Below, piece by piece: positions 37,174 through 45,742 of a stretch of DNA of 64,000 bases. This stretch comes from VXYL01 sp965200375 (GTDB lineage Bacteria > Pseudomonadota > Gammaproteobacteria > Pseudomonadales > Azotimanducaceae). The stretch lies in the NCBI GenBank assembly GCA_965200375.1, contig OZ241353.1, positions 2,728,001-2,792,000 on the forward strand. Reading direction: 5' to 3'. The notes below the pieces were generated by a model. It had not been told where the DNA came from. It saw only the letters and a program-made list of their open reading frames with translations, and made no database searches. The stretch's first letter is position 1. Every line of letters begins with the position of its first letter. The translations under genes and the position numbers were made by a program.

Positions 37174-38285
37174 GCCGACCGCGCTGGCAGCGCCACGGTG
37201 ATGCGGGACTCGGCTGTGGCGAGCCCGGCCTGGTTCTCGTTGTAGACCTCGAGGTCCACCAGATTCTCGGCTCCGTTCTCGGCCCCGTTCTCGGCCCCGA
37301 CGGTGCGTTTCGCCGCCACCTTGCCGAACACGGTGTTGGTGTCGCCCACCACGTTCGGATGCCGCACCCGGGTCTCCATGCGCTTGAGGGTGCCGTCGTC
37401 GCCCATCCAGTCCGTCGCCATCTGCGCCAGCCAGCAAACCCGCTGCGGGCCCCAGTCGAACTGCCCCGGCATGTTGCGGCGGTGGCGAGCATGTTCGGCG
37501 TCGTAGCGCCCGCCGCCGCCGAGGTCCTTGGAGTCCTCGGCTTCGAGGGCGGCGCGAGGGCTGCGCCCGGTGCCCACCACGCCGTGGGTGAACAGAAAAA
37601 GCTCCGTCACCGTGTAGGTGCCCTTGTGCAGGGGCGGCAACTCGTCGCCGACCGCGACGTCCTCGAAATAGCGCGTCTCGCCGCCGCGCCGCTGCCGCTC
37701 GAACACCAGCGGATCGGGCGACTCCTCGATCACCTGGGTGAGCTTCCTGCGTTCGTACTCGATGGTGCGGCCGCCGCCGAGGTTCTGGTAGCGGGCCATC
37801 AGCGTCGTCTTGCTGGCCACCAGTTCCTGGCGCTGGTTGCGGTACTCGATGGCGGCCTCGCAGAGCACGAAATCGCCGATGCGGGCGCTGTGCTTGCGAT
37901 GCACGTCCACCACCCGCTCGGTAGCCCGGAGTCGATCCCCCGGCCAGATGGTGCGGTGGAAGTCGATGGTGCCGCCAGCGTAGTTCATCGGAAAGTAGCT
38001 GGACGACAGCCGCCGCCTGTCGATGCCGCCGTTGATGGCGAGGGCGATGCCGAGGGAGGCCCCGTAGATGAAGATCGGCGGCGCGGTGATCATGCCGAAC
38101 CGGGCCTTGGCGGCATACGCCGGATCCCGGTAGAGGGGGTTGTAGTCGCCCACCCCGTCGCCGAAGCGGCGAATGTTGTCGATGCTCGCCTCGCGGCTGC
38201 CGCCGGGCGGCAGCACATGGCCGATGCCGGCCCGGTACTCGGCCTCGAACTCGTCGAGCGTGGTGATGGGCGCTGGGTTTGCCAT
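37170..38285 (-). CDS. MaoC-like double hot-dog dehydratase
   Basis: A 371-residue protein with two hot-dog halves, of the FAS1-type/MaoC dehydratase kind. The N half has 'FGDGVGDYNPLYRDPAYAAKARFGMITAPPIFIYG' with a DxNPLY hydratase-like signature. The C half contains 'RYFEDVAVGDELPPLHKGTYTVTELFLF'. It probably acts on an acyl-CoA enoyl/hydroxyacyl step; the substrate is unknown. Near the C terminus 'GAENGAENGAEN' reflects a 12-bp tandem repeat. It heads the metal-uptake operon, whose later genes it does not obviously serve. Confidence 0.8.
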   Translation of the reverse strand: MANPAPITTLDEFEAEYRAGIGHVLPPGGSREASIDNIRRFGDGVGDYNPLYRDPAYAAKARFGMITAPPIFIYGASLGIALAINGGIDRRRLSSSYFPMNYAGGTIDFHRTIWPGDRLRATERVVDVHRKHSARIGDFVLCEAAIEYRNQRQELVASKTTLMARYQNLGGGRTIEYERRKLTQVIEESPDPLVFERQRRGGETRYFEDVAVGDELPPLHKGTYTVTELFLFTHGVVGTGRSPRAALEAEDSKDLGGGGRYDAEHARHRRNMPGQFDWGPQRVCWLAQMATDWMGDDGTLKRMETRVRHPNVVGDTNTVFGKVAAKRTVGAENGAENGAENLVDLEVYNENQAGLATAESRITVALPARSA

Positions 38286-38369
38286 GGGGCTGCGACTGCC
38301 GCCGGGGAACCATCTACCGTAGCACGCCTGCGCCCTGCGGTGTTTGGCGGTGTTGGCGGCGCGCCGCCT

Positions 38370-39848
38370 TCAGCCGTTGGTGTCCCCGTAGGCCAGATCC
38401 AGCGTTCGCGCGGCCCTTACGTCGTCGACGCGGCCCACGGGCAGGCTGTGGGGCGCGGTCTTCACCCGTTCGGGGTTGTCCCGCGCCTCTGCCCGGATGG
38501 TCGCCATCGCGTCCACGAAGGCATCGAGTTCCGCCTTGGTCTCCGTCTCCGTGGGCTCGATCAGCAGGCACTCCGGCACCAAGAGCGGGAAGTAGGTGGT
38601 GGGGGCGTGGCAGCCGAAGTCCAGCAGGCGCTTGGCGAAGTCCATCGCCGTCACGCCGAACGCCTTGGCCTCCTGCCGCAAGGTGACGATGAACTCGTGG
38701 CTGGCGCGGCGGTCCGGGTAGGCCAGCTCGAAGCCGGCGTCCCGCAGCCGCGCCATCAGGTAGTTGGCGTTCAGGGTGGCGTACTCGCCAACCCGCGGCA
38801 CGCCGGCCCGGCCGAGCAGCCGCCCGTAGGCAAGCGCCCGCAGCAGGATGCCGGCGTTGCCCGTGAACGCCGAGAGCCGGCCGATGGAGGCCGGCCGGTC
38901 CTCCGCTTCCAGCCAGTGGTAGCGGGGGCCGGACGCCGTCTCCTCCCGGGCGACCATCGGCACCGGCAGGAACTGCCGCAGCGTCTCGTTGGCGGCCACC
39001 GGGCCGGCGCCGGGGCCGCCGCCGCCGTGGGGAGTGGCGAAGGTCTTGTGCAGGTTCACGTGCAGCACGTCGAAGCCCATGTCGCCGGGGCGCGCCTTGC
39101 CGAGGATGGCGTTCAGGTTGGCTCCGTCGTAGTACAGGAGGCCGCCCGCTTCGTGGACGGCGTCCGCGATCTCCAGGATGCGCCGCTCGAAGACGCCGCA
39201 GGTGGAGGGATTGGTGAGCATGATGCCGGCGGTGTGCGGCCCGAGCGCCGCCCGCAACGCCGCCATGTCCACGTCGCCGTTCTCCGCCACCGCCACTTCG
39301 CGCACCCGGTAGCCGCACATCGCGGCGCTGGCCGGGTTGGTGCCGTGGGCGGCGGCGGGCACGATGATCTCGCGTCGCGCCGCGTCTTGGCGGGCGTCGT
39401 GGTAGGCGCGGATCATGGCCACGCCAGCGAACTCGCCTTGGGCGCCGGCCATGGGCGCGAGCGCCGCCTCGGCCATGCCGGTCACCGTCTTCAGCAGTTC
39501 CTGCAACTCGTGCAGGCAGCGCAGGAAGCCCTGGCTGCGGGCGTCCGGCGCGAGCGGATGGCGGCCGAGGAAGCCTGGCAGGCTGGCGGCGCGGTGGGTG
39601 CCTCGGGGGTTGTACTTCATGGTGCAGGAACCCAGGGGATAGAACTGGGTGTCGATGGAGAAGTTCCTGCGGGAGAGGTTGGTGTAGTGGCGCACGGCCT
39701 GCAGCTCGGAGACGGCCGGCAGCGCTGGCGGCGCTTGCCGCAGGGCGGCCGGCGGCAGATCCTCCACGGCCTCGGCTGGCGGCTGCTGGGCGGCGGCGGC
39801 GCGGCCGGCGGCGCCGATGTCGAAGATGGTGGCTGTGCGGCGGCTCAT
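38370..39848 (-). CDS. gcvPB: Glycine dehydrogenase (decarboxylating) subunit 2
   Basis: A 492-residue P-protein beta half of the glycine cleavage system. It carries the PLP-binding 'VNLHKTFATPHGGGGPG'. 'HYTNLSRRNFSIDTQFYPLGSCTMKYNPR' and 'PTTYFPLLVPECLLIEPTETETKAELD' are strong family blocks. Its ATG overlaps the gcvPA stop (ATGA). Together with GcvPA it decarboxylates glycine and passes the aminomethyl group to the lipoylated H protein. Confidence 0.96.
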   Translation of the reverse strand: MSRRTATIFDIGAAGRAAAAQQPPAEAVEDLPPAALRQAPPALPAVSELQAVRHYTNLSRRNFSIDTQFYPLGSCTMKYNPRGTHRAASLPGFLGRHPLAPDARSQGFLRCLHELQELLKTVTGMAEAALAPMAGAQGEFAGVAMIRAYHDARQDAARREIIVPAAAHGTNPASAAMCGYRVREVAVAENGDVDMAALRAALGPHTAGIMLTNPSTCGVFERRILEIADAVHEAGGLLYYDGANLNAILGKARPGDMGFDVLHVNLHKTFATPHGGGGPGAGPVAANETLRQFLPVPMVAREETASGPRYHWLEAEDRPASIGRLSAFTGNAGILLRALAYGRLLGRAGVPRVGEYATLNANYLMARLRDAGFELAYPDRRASHEFIVTLRQEAKAFGVTAMDFAKRLLDFGCHAPTTYFPLLVPECLLIEPTETETKAELDAFVDAMATIRAEARDNPERVKTAPHSLPVGRVDDVRAARTLDLAYGDTNG

Positions 39849-41218
39849 GCGGCACAGGCCGTGTCGAGGGCTTGGCGGAAGGCGTCGATGTCCGCTGGCG
39901 TGCGCTTCTCCGTGGCGCAGACGAGCAGGCAGTTCGCCAGGTGCGGATGGAACCGCCCGAGGGGCAGTCCCGGAACGATGCCGGTTTCGGCCATGGCTCC
40001 GGCCACGGCCTCCGCCGGGCGGCCGAGATCGATCGCAGCTTCGTGGCAGAACGGCGCGGCGAAGCGCTGGCGGACGCCAGCGACCGATGCGGCCGCGGCG
40101 ACCAGCCGCCGGGTGTTGGCATGGCAGCTGGCCGCCACCCGGCGCAGCCCCTCCGCCCCCAGGATCGCCATGTGGATGGTGGCCGCGGTGACCAGAAGGC
40201 CCTGGTTGGTGCAGATGTTGGAGGTGGCCTTGCCGCGCCGAATGTGCTGCTCGCGGGCTTGCAGCGTGAGAGTGAACGCTTCCTGCCCGTGCCGATCCTG
40301 GGTACGCCCGACGATGCGCCCCGGCAGCTGCCGCACCAGGCTGCGGCGGGTGCAGATGAAGCCGAAGGAAGGGCCGCCGGACGCCATCGGAATGCCGAGC
40401 GGCTGGCCGTCCCCGCAGGCGATGTCCGCACCGTTCTCGCCCCAGCTGCCCGGCGGTTCGAGCAGCGCCATGGCCACCGGGTCGACCACGCCGATGGCCA
40501 GCGCCCCGTGCTTGGCGGCGAGCGCCACGACGTCGTCCACGGGCTCCAGAACGCCGAGGAAGTTCGGCTGCTGCACCACCACGGCCGTTGCCGCCGGCGC
40601 CAGGCCCGCCAGCGCATCCAGGTCCGCGCGGCCGTCGTCGCCGAAGCCGGCTTCGACCAGGCGGATGTTCTGGTGGCGGACGATGTTCGCGGCGGCTTGC
40701 AGATAGAGCGGATGGCAGGCGCCGGCCACGGCGACGGTCGCCGGCACCGAATCCTCGCCGCGGCTGCGGCGCCGCGTGGTCCGCACCGCCATCAGCACGG
40801 CTTCGGCGAGCGCGGTGGCGCCGTCGTACACGGAAGCGTTGGCAACCTCCATGCCGGTCAGCGCGGTCATCATGCTCTGGTATTCGTAGACGAGCTGCAG
40901 CGTCCCTTGGCTGGCCTCCGCCTGGTAGGGCGTGTAGGCCGTCATGAACTCGCCCCGGCTGGCGATGTCCCACACCGCCGCGGGAATGTGGTGGTCGTAG
41001 CAGCCGGCGCCGAGAAAGCAGGGGCCCGTCTCGTCCTGCCGGGCGCGCTCGGCCATGTCGGCCAGCAGGGCCATCTCGCCGCTGCCTTCCGGCAGGCCGG
41101 AGAAGTCCGCGCCGAGGAGCCTGGGGTCGATCTCGTCGAAGAGCGCGTCGATGCGGTGCTCGCCGATCGCGTCCAGCATGGCGCTTGTTTCGGCGGCGGT
41201 GTGGGGTATGAAGGGCAC
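39845..41218 (-). CDS. gcvPA: Glycine dehydrogenase (decarboxylating) subunit 1
   Basis: A 457-residue P-protein alpha half. The GTG at 41218 gives the normal start 'MPFIPHTAAETSAMLDAIG'; the open frame upstream overlaps gcvH and is not used. Conserved blocks include 'FLGAGCYDHHIPAAVWDI', 'AYTPYQAEASQGTLQLVYEYQSMM' and 'GRIVGRTQDRHGQEAFTLTLQAREQHIRRGKATSNICTNQ'. It lies between gcvH (47 bp) and gcvPB (4-bp overlap). Confidence 0.95.
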   Translation of the reverse strand: MPFIPHTAAETSAMLDAIGEHRIDALFDEIDPRLLGADFSGLPEGSGEMALLADMAERARQDETGPCFLGAGCYDHHIPAAVWDIASRGEFMTAYTPYQAEASQGTLQLVYEYQSMMTALTGMEVANASVYDGATALAEAVLMAVRTTRRRSRGEDSVPATVAVAGACHPLYLQAAANIVRHQNIRLVEAGFGDDGRADLDALAGLAPAATAVVVQQPNFLGVLEPVDDVVALAAKHGALAIGVVDPVAMALLEPPGSWGENGADIACGDGQPLGIPMASGGPSFGFICTRRSLVRQLPGRIVGRTQDRHGQEAFTLTLQAREQHIRRGKATSNICTNQGLLVTAATIHMAILGAEGLRRVAASCHANTRRLVAAAASVAGVRQRFAAPFCHEAAIDLGRPAEAVAGAMAETGIVPGLPLGRFHPHLANCLLVCATEKRTPADIDAFRQALDTACAA

Positions 41219-41265
41219 CGAGGTATGTGTTGGATTCCGGGCGCTGCCCGTCGGCCCGTCGGGCG

Positions 41266-41664
41266 TCAGCCGTCGTCGCTTTCGGAGTCGCAGTGGTCCC
41301 GATAGGCGTCCGCGTCCAGCAGGTCGTCCAGGCCCGCCTGGCTCTCCAACTCCATCTTGAAGAACCAGCCGTCCCCATACGGATCCTGGTTGACGCGCTC
41401 CGGGGCTTCCTCCAGCGCTTCGTTGACGGCCACCACCACGCCGGACGCCGGCGCGTAGATGTCCGAGGCGGCCTTCACGGACTCCACCACCCCGGCCTCG
41501 CTGCCGGCGTCCAGGGACTGCCCGACCGCCGGCAGCTCGACGTACACCACGTCGCCAAGGGCATCCTGCGCGAAGTCGCTGATGCCCACCACCACGGCGT
41601 CCTCTTCCTGCCGCGCCCACTCGTGGCTGCGGGCGTAGCGCAGTTCGCTGGGCGTCTCGCTCAT
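41266..41664 (-). CDS. gcvH: Glycine cleavage system H protein
   Basis: A 132-residue lipoyl carrier. The start is taken at ATG 41664 (MSETPSELRYARSHEWAR), which is the family beginning; another ATG lies 12 bp upstream. The lipoylated lysine is K64 in 'ESVKAASDIYAP'. 'GDVVYVELP' and 'NEALEEAPERVNQDPYGDGWFFKME' are standard. It shuttles the aminomethyl intermediate among P, T and L proteins. The shared L protein is not encoded here. Confidence 0.95.
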   Translation of the reverse strand: MSETPSELRYARSHEWARQEEDAVVVGISDFAQDALGDVVYVELPAVGQSLDAGSEAGVVESVKAASDIYAPASGVVVAVNEALEEAPERVNQDPYGDGWFFKMELESQAGLDDLLDADAYRDHCDSESDDG

Positions 41665-41744
41665 CGGTGGTTCCAAGCGACCAACGGCGCGGGAGCATAC
41701 GTTAGGCCCGTGGCGGGCGCCATGCCTGCTTCAAGCGTGGCGGG

Positions 41745-42809
41745 CTACTCGAAGACCCGTCGACCGTGCCGCACGAAGGGCGGCTTGACGATCCGCCCGG
41801 GCCGCTCGGCGCCGCGAACGTCGATGCCGCATGCGCCCGCGGCCCGCCGGGGCAGCCGCGCCAAGGCGATGCCGAATCCCAGCGTCGGCGAGAAGATGCC
41901 GCTGGTGACGGCGCCCTCGCCGGCGCCGGTGCGAACGCGGCAGCCGCGGCGCAGCACGCCCTTGGCTTCCAGAACAACGCCGGCGAGGCGCATGGCCGGA
42001 CGCTCCTGACGCTGCCGGGCCAAGACATCGCGGCCGATGAAGTTCCGGCCCGCGGGTTCCCATGCCACGCTCCAGCCGAGGTTCGCCTCCAGCGGCGTGG
42101 TGGCCTCGTCCATGTCCTGCCCGTACAGGTTGAGGCCCGCTTCCAGGCGCAGCGTATCCCGCGCCGCCAAGCCGGCTGGCGCGACGCCGGCCTTCGCTAG
42201 CCGCTCCCACAAGGCCGGCGCCTCGGCGCCGGGGAGCATCGCCTCGATGCCGTCTTCGCCGGTGTAGCCGGTGCGCGCCACCAGCCAGTCCCCTTGCTCC
42301 ACGGCGCCGAACGGCGGCAAGGGCCCGGCGTCGATGCCGCCAGCGGCCTGCCACTCGGCCAAGGCCCGTGGCCCCTGCACGGCGATCATCGCCAGGTCCC
42401 CGCGTTCGCGGACGGCGACGTCGAAGGCCGCGCCGTGGCGCAGCAGCCAAGCCAGCACCACGCTGCGGCGGCTGGCGTTGGCCACCAGCCGGTAGCCGCC
42501 CTGCCGCCCGTAGACGATCACGTCGTCGATCACGCCGCCGGCTTCGTTCAGCAGCACGCCGTACACGGCGCGGCCCGGAACGGCCTTGGCGGCGTCGTTG
42601 GCGAACACGCGGCGCAGCAGCGGCAAGGCGCCGGGGCCATTGAGGTCGACGATGGCCATGTGGGAGACGTCGAACATGCCGGCATCCCGGCGCACGGCGT
42701 GGTGTTCGGCCAGCTGCGAACCGTAGTGCAGTGGCATCGCGTAGCCGGCGAACGGCGTCATGCGGGCGCCGGCGGCTTCGTGGAGGTCGCTAAGCGGCGT
42801 GCGCTGCAC
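41745..42809 (-). CDS. gcvT: Glycine cleavage system aminomethyltransferase
   Basis: A 354-residue T protein that moves the methylene group from aminomethylated GcvH to tetrahydrofolate. It opens 'RTPLSDLHEAAGARMTPFAGYAMPLHYGS', with 'MFDVSHMAIVDL', 'RTGYTGEDGIEAML' and 'LGWSVAW' following. Its start overlaps the end of the upstream ubiH-like gene by 20 bp, so translation is coupled. Confidence 0.95.
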   Translation of the reverse strand: MQRTPLSDLHEAAGARMTPFAGYAMPLHYGSQLAEHHAVRRDAGMFDVSHMAIVDLNGPGALPLLRRVFANDAAKAVPGRAVYGVLLNEAGGVIDDVIVYGRQGGYRLVANASRRSVVLAWLLRHGAAFDVAVRERGDLAMIAVQGPRALAEWQAAGGIDAGPLPPFGAVEQGDWLVARTGYTGEDGIEAMLPGAEAPALWERLAKAGVAPAGLAARDTLRLEAGLNLYGQDMDEATTPLEANLGWSVAWEPAGRNFIGRDVLARQRQERPAMRLAGVVLEAKGVLRRGCRVRTGAGEGAVTSGIFSPTLGFGIALARLPRRAAGACGIDVRGAERPGRIVKPPFVRHGRRVFE

Positions 42810-44118
42810 TCTGCCTGCCTTCCTGTCGACTTTCCGGCCGGCTCCTCCTCGACCGCTTGCTCCCCAGCGGACCCAGCCCCATCGCTTCGCGCACCAGCTG
42901 CGCCTTCGCGCCCGGCGAAGCGTCGATGGCCCGCAGCGCGGCGTTCCTCGCCAGGCGGCGCCAGGGCCCTTCGCTGGCGCGGGCGCAGCCGTAGGCGGCG
43001 AGCAAGGCCTGCATCAGGCCGAGCATCGCCTTCGAACGCACCCGGCGGCGGCGCGCGTAGCCGCGCCACAGGCCCATGGCGCCGAGGTCTCCGCCGGCGC
43101 CGGCGGCGGTCTCCGCGATGTCCTCGGCGTCCTCCAGCCCCAGGTTCACGCCCTGTCCGGCCAGGGGATGCAGGGTCCGCGCGGCGTCGCCGGCCAGCAC
43201 CACTCGGGGCAACGGGTCGAGGTCCGTCGCCAGCGTCTGCCGTACCGGGAATCCCAGGCGCTTGTCGATGGCCGCCACGCCCCCGGCGACGCCTTCGAGT
43301 TCGGCGTTCAAGGCTTGCCGGAACGCATCGTCCGCAAGCGCCATGCGGTCCTCGTGCAGCGCCGCCGCCCCGCACCAGATGACGGCGGCATGGCGCGCTT
43401 CCGGCAACGGCAGCAGCGCCGCCGGGCCGGTGGCGCCGAAGCGCTGCCAGGCCGTGTTGCCGTGGGGCTCGCCGAGCCGCGCCACCGCAGCGATCGCGCG
43501 TTGTCCGCCACCAGCCCACGGCAGCCCCTGGCGCACGCCGGCCCCGGCGAGGCCCCGCACCCGGCTGTCGGCGCCGTCCGCCGCCACCACCAGCCGGGCC
43601 TTGAGCACGGCCGTGGCAGCGCCATCGGCATCCGCCAGCGCCAGTTCGGCGACATCGCTGCGGCAGACGAGGGCCGCCACCGTGGCCGGCGCAGCCACCG
43701 TCAACCGGCGCCGCGCAACGTCCCACAGGCGCATGATCAAGGCGCTGTTCTCCACCATCCAGGCGAGAGGTTTCCCGGGCCTCCCAGCGAAATCGAGGTA
43801 CGCCGCGCCGTCGTGTTCCCAAACGTGCATGGAGTCGATGGGCGCCTTGGGGAGGTCCGCGCCAGCGTCCGCCCCCGTGCCGAAGTCGATCAACGTCCGC
43901 AGGAAGTCCGCCACTGGCGGCGCCAGCGCCACGCTGCGTAGATCCCAGCCCAGGTTGCCGCGCTGCCGCCGGGGCGTTCGCTGCTCCACCAAGGCCACCC
44001 GCCGCCCCTGCTTCGCCAGCGCCAGCGCTGTGGCTAGGCCGACCACGCCGGCGCCCACTACCGCGACGTCGTAGACGGGCGGTGGGGAAGGGGTGTTGCT
44101 GGTGGGTCCGGAACTCAC
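42790..44118 (-). CDS. UbiH/VisC-family FAD-dependent hydroxylase
   Basis: A 442-residue flavoprotein monooxygenase of the ubiquinone biosynthesis hydroxylase family. The Rossmann motif 'VAVVGAGVVGLATALALAKQG' (about residues 18-38), the DG motif 'VVAADGADSRVR' and the GD motif 'VVLAGDAARTLHPLAGQGVNLGLEDAEDI' are present. Linkage to gcvT matches the ubiH-visC-gcvTHP order of E. coli. Whether it is UbiH, UbiF or UbiI cannot be decided. The last ~30 residues are basic and overlap gcvT. Confidence 0.88.
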   Translation of the reverse strand: MSSGPTSNTPSPPPVYDVAVVGAGVVGLATALALAKQGRRVALVEQRTPRRQRGNLGWDLRSVALAPPVADFLRTLIDFGTGADAGADLPKAPIDSMHVWEHDGAAYLDFAGRPGKPLAWMVENSALIMRLWDVARRRLTVAAPATVAALVCRSDVAELALADADGAATAVLKARLVVAADGADSRVRGLAGAGVRQGLPWAGGGQRAIAAVARLGEPHGNTAWQRFGATGPAALLPLPEARHAAVIWCGAAALHEDRMALADDAFRQALNAELEGVAGGVAAIDKRLGFPVRQTLATDLDPLPRVVLAGDAARTLHPLAGQGVNLGLEDAEDIAETAAGAGGDLGAMGLWRGYARRRRVRSKAMLGLMQALLAAYGCARASEGPWRRLARNAALRAIDASPGAKAQLVREAMGLGPLGSKRSRRSRPESRQEGRQSAAHAA

Positions 44119-44214
44119 TGGCGGGATGTTGTCAGCATGGCCACGCGCTGTTCAAGCGCTGCGGCGCGAGAGGCCCTCGCCGCAAGCCGGACCTCCAACA
44201 GCGGCGAACTCCGA

Positions 44215-44234
44215 CTCGTTGCTATGTGTACGAG
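44215..44234. promoter_or_regulatory. Palindrome copy upstream of 44.3-kb nuclease gene
   Basis: CTCGTTGC-TATG-TGTACGAG: the right arm is intact and the left arm keeps 5 of 8 positions. It ends 42 bp before the TTG at 44277, the same distance as between the vsr palindrome and its start. Confidence 0.5.
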
Positions 44235-44276
44235 GCCAACCTATGCTGGCGAGCACTTGAGGGCAGGGAGACCGCT

Positions 44277-44870
44277 TTGGCCGACACGGTCTTGCGGCGC
44301 TGGGACATCACGGCGGAGGACTTGACCCGCGTTGTCGATCAGAACCCTAGCCTGCGCGGCATGATGCTCGGCTATGTCGCAGAGCTGAAGCTGGAACAGC
44401 TTTGGCTGGACCGGCTTGGCGTCTCCAGGGTCGTGAAGCCGGACGACCATGATCGCCGGCGCAAGGGCGACCGGCTTGTCCACTACAAGGGCCGTGCCTT
44501 TGTCTTCGAGTCGAAGTCGCTGCAGACGGCCACGGTGGCGCAGACCGACGATGGCTGGGTCGGCAGGGCGCAAGTAGACGCGAGCGACAGGCGGCAAGTC
44601 ACGCTGCCAGACGGCAGCGTGGTGACGACCACCTGTCTGCTCCGCGGAGAGTTCCACATACTCGCGGTCAACGTGTTCGAATTCGAAAAGAAATGGCGCT
44701 TCGCGGTCGCCAAGAATCAGGACCTTCCAGCCTCTTCCTTTCGAGGCTATTCCGAGTACCAGCGGTCGCACCTGCTGGCTACCATGGTGACCGTACACTG
44801 GCCACCGCAACCACCATTCCACGAGGAACCGTTCATGCTTATGGAGGAGCTTCTACACGGCACTGAGTGA
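44277..44870 (+). CDS. Putative restriction endonuclease (PD-(D/E)XK-like)
   Basis: A 197-residue protein from TTG 44277 (GGGAG 7 bp upstream); GTG 44226 is an alternative. 'NPSLRGMMLGYVAELKLEQLWLDRLGV' is followed by 'RRRKGDRLVHYKGRAFVFESKSLQT', in which Asp and E-S-K fit a PD-(D/E)XK nuclease core. No sequence family could be named. It is convergent with a DNA methyltransferase gene ending 61 bp away, which suggests a type II restriction-modification pair. The assignment as the restriction partner is inference. Confidence 0.55.
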   Translation: MADTVLRRWDITAEDLTRVVDQNPSLRGMMLGYVAELKLEQLWLDRLGVSRVVKPDDHDRRRKGDRLVHYKGRAFVFESKSLQTATVAQTDDGWVGRAQVDASDRRQVTLPDGSVVTTTCLLRGEFHILAVNVFEFEKKWRFAVAKNQDLPASSFRGYSEYQRSHLLATMVTVHWPPQPPFHEEPFMLMEELLHGTE

Positions 44871-44931
44871 TCCGACGGCGTAGCGTCAGTCAGCGGGGTG
44901 CCGGTAACGCGATGCCCACAGGCCGACGAAG

Positions 44932-45693
44932 CTACTTGCGGCCCGGCTTGGTGAAGACCAGAAAGTACGAGTGGTTCTTGCGTGCGTGAACTTGCTTCAA
45001 GATCCGGCTCACGCTAGGACGATTGGGACGAACGACAACGAACAGATCCTTGCAGTAGAAGCCGATGTTGGCGTACGCATTGACTATCTCCACATGCGTC
45101 AGGTTCTGCTTGTTGGCGCTCACCTCGTCCTGGCACTTCACAATGAGCGTTCCTTTGCTTTTGAGTACGCGCCAAGCCTCTCTGCCCCCATCCACATAGA
45201 GCTCGATCACTGCGGCGTGCCACCTCTTGCTTCCGTCCTTTGGCAGCTCGTCGCCATTGGAGTAGTGATCGCGAAATGCGTTGTGCGTTCCCTCGCCGGC
45301 CTTGGTGATGTCGCCGCTCCGAAAGAAACCCTCCATGTAGGGCGGATCGAAAACCACCGCATCGAGCGTTGCTGCGCCGTACGGCAGGGCTCGGCAGTCG
45401 ACGCCCGTGGCGATGTCCGTCGGCAGCACATCGTAGTCTTCCTTGTGGACGTTCCGCCAGAACACGCCCCTGCCGTATGTGACGTCGGCGATGCGCGCAC
45501 CCGGTGGCACATGCAGGTGCAGCACTGCCGGGAAGACATCCGCGTTGGTGCCGACGTGCGCCGAGACCACCAATGCCGAAGTAGCCGTACCGCGGGGGGA
45601 ACGGCGCCCCGAGGGCGTCCGTCTGGGCGGGGCCGAGGCTAGCGGCAGCCGAGTTTGGGTTTCTGGCACTGGTACAGCCCGCGGGAATCTCAA
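44932..45693 (-). CDS. DNA methyltransferase
   Basis: A 253-residue S-adenosylmethionine-dependent methyltransferase. Motif I-like 'IADVTYGRGVFW' (in place of D-x-F-x-G-x-G), motif IV 'AVVFDPPYMEGFF' and 'AWRVLKSKGTLIVKCQDE' are visible. DPPY indicates N6-adenine or N4-cytosine methylation of DNA. The N-terminal ~40 residues are Arg/Pro-rich and the true start may be further in. It ends 61 bp from the convergent nuclease gene. IS630 lies about 50 bp upstream of its start and may have displaced its promoter. Confidence 0.75.
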   Translation of the reverse strand: MRFPRAVPVPETQTRLPLASAPPRRTPSGRRSPRGTATSALVVSAHVGTNADVFPAVLHLHVPPGARIADVTYGRGVFWRNVHKEDYDVLPTDIATGVDCRALPYGAATLDAVVFDPPYMEGFFRSGDITKAGEGTHNAFRDHYSNGDELPKDGSKRWHAAVIELYVDGGREAWRVLKSKGTLIVKCQDEVSANKQNLTHVEIVNAYANIGFYCKDLFVVVRPNRPSVSRILKQVHARKNHSYFLVFTKPGRK

Positions 45694-45742
45694 GGCCGGG
45701 ATGGTATCGCGTCGTCTAGGCCGCGGGGCCTCCGTTGAGGCC

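Noticed and set aside
36879..40706. A 1275-codon plus-strand frame opposite the MaoC and gcvP genes
   Set aside because: It runs antisense across several certain genes and shows only low-complexity translation, the usual effect of high GC content.
41665..44200. Glycine riboswitch upstream of gcvT or the operon
   Set aside because: gcvT overlaps the ubiH-like gene, and no glycine-aptamer-like structure was recognised in the gap before 44118.
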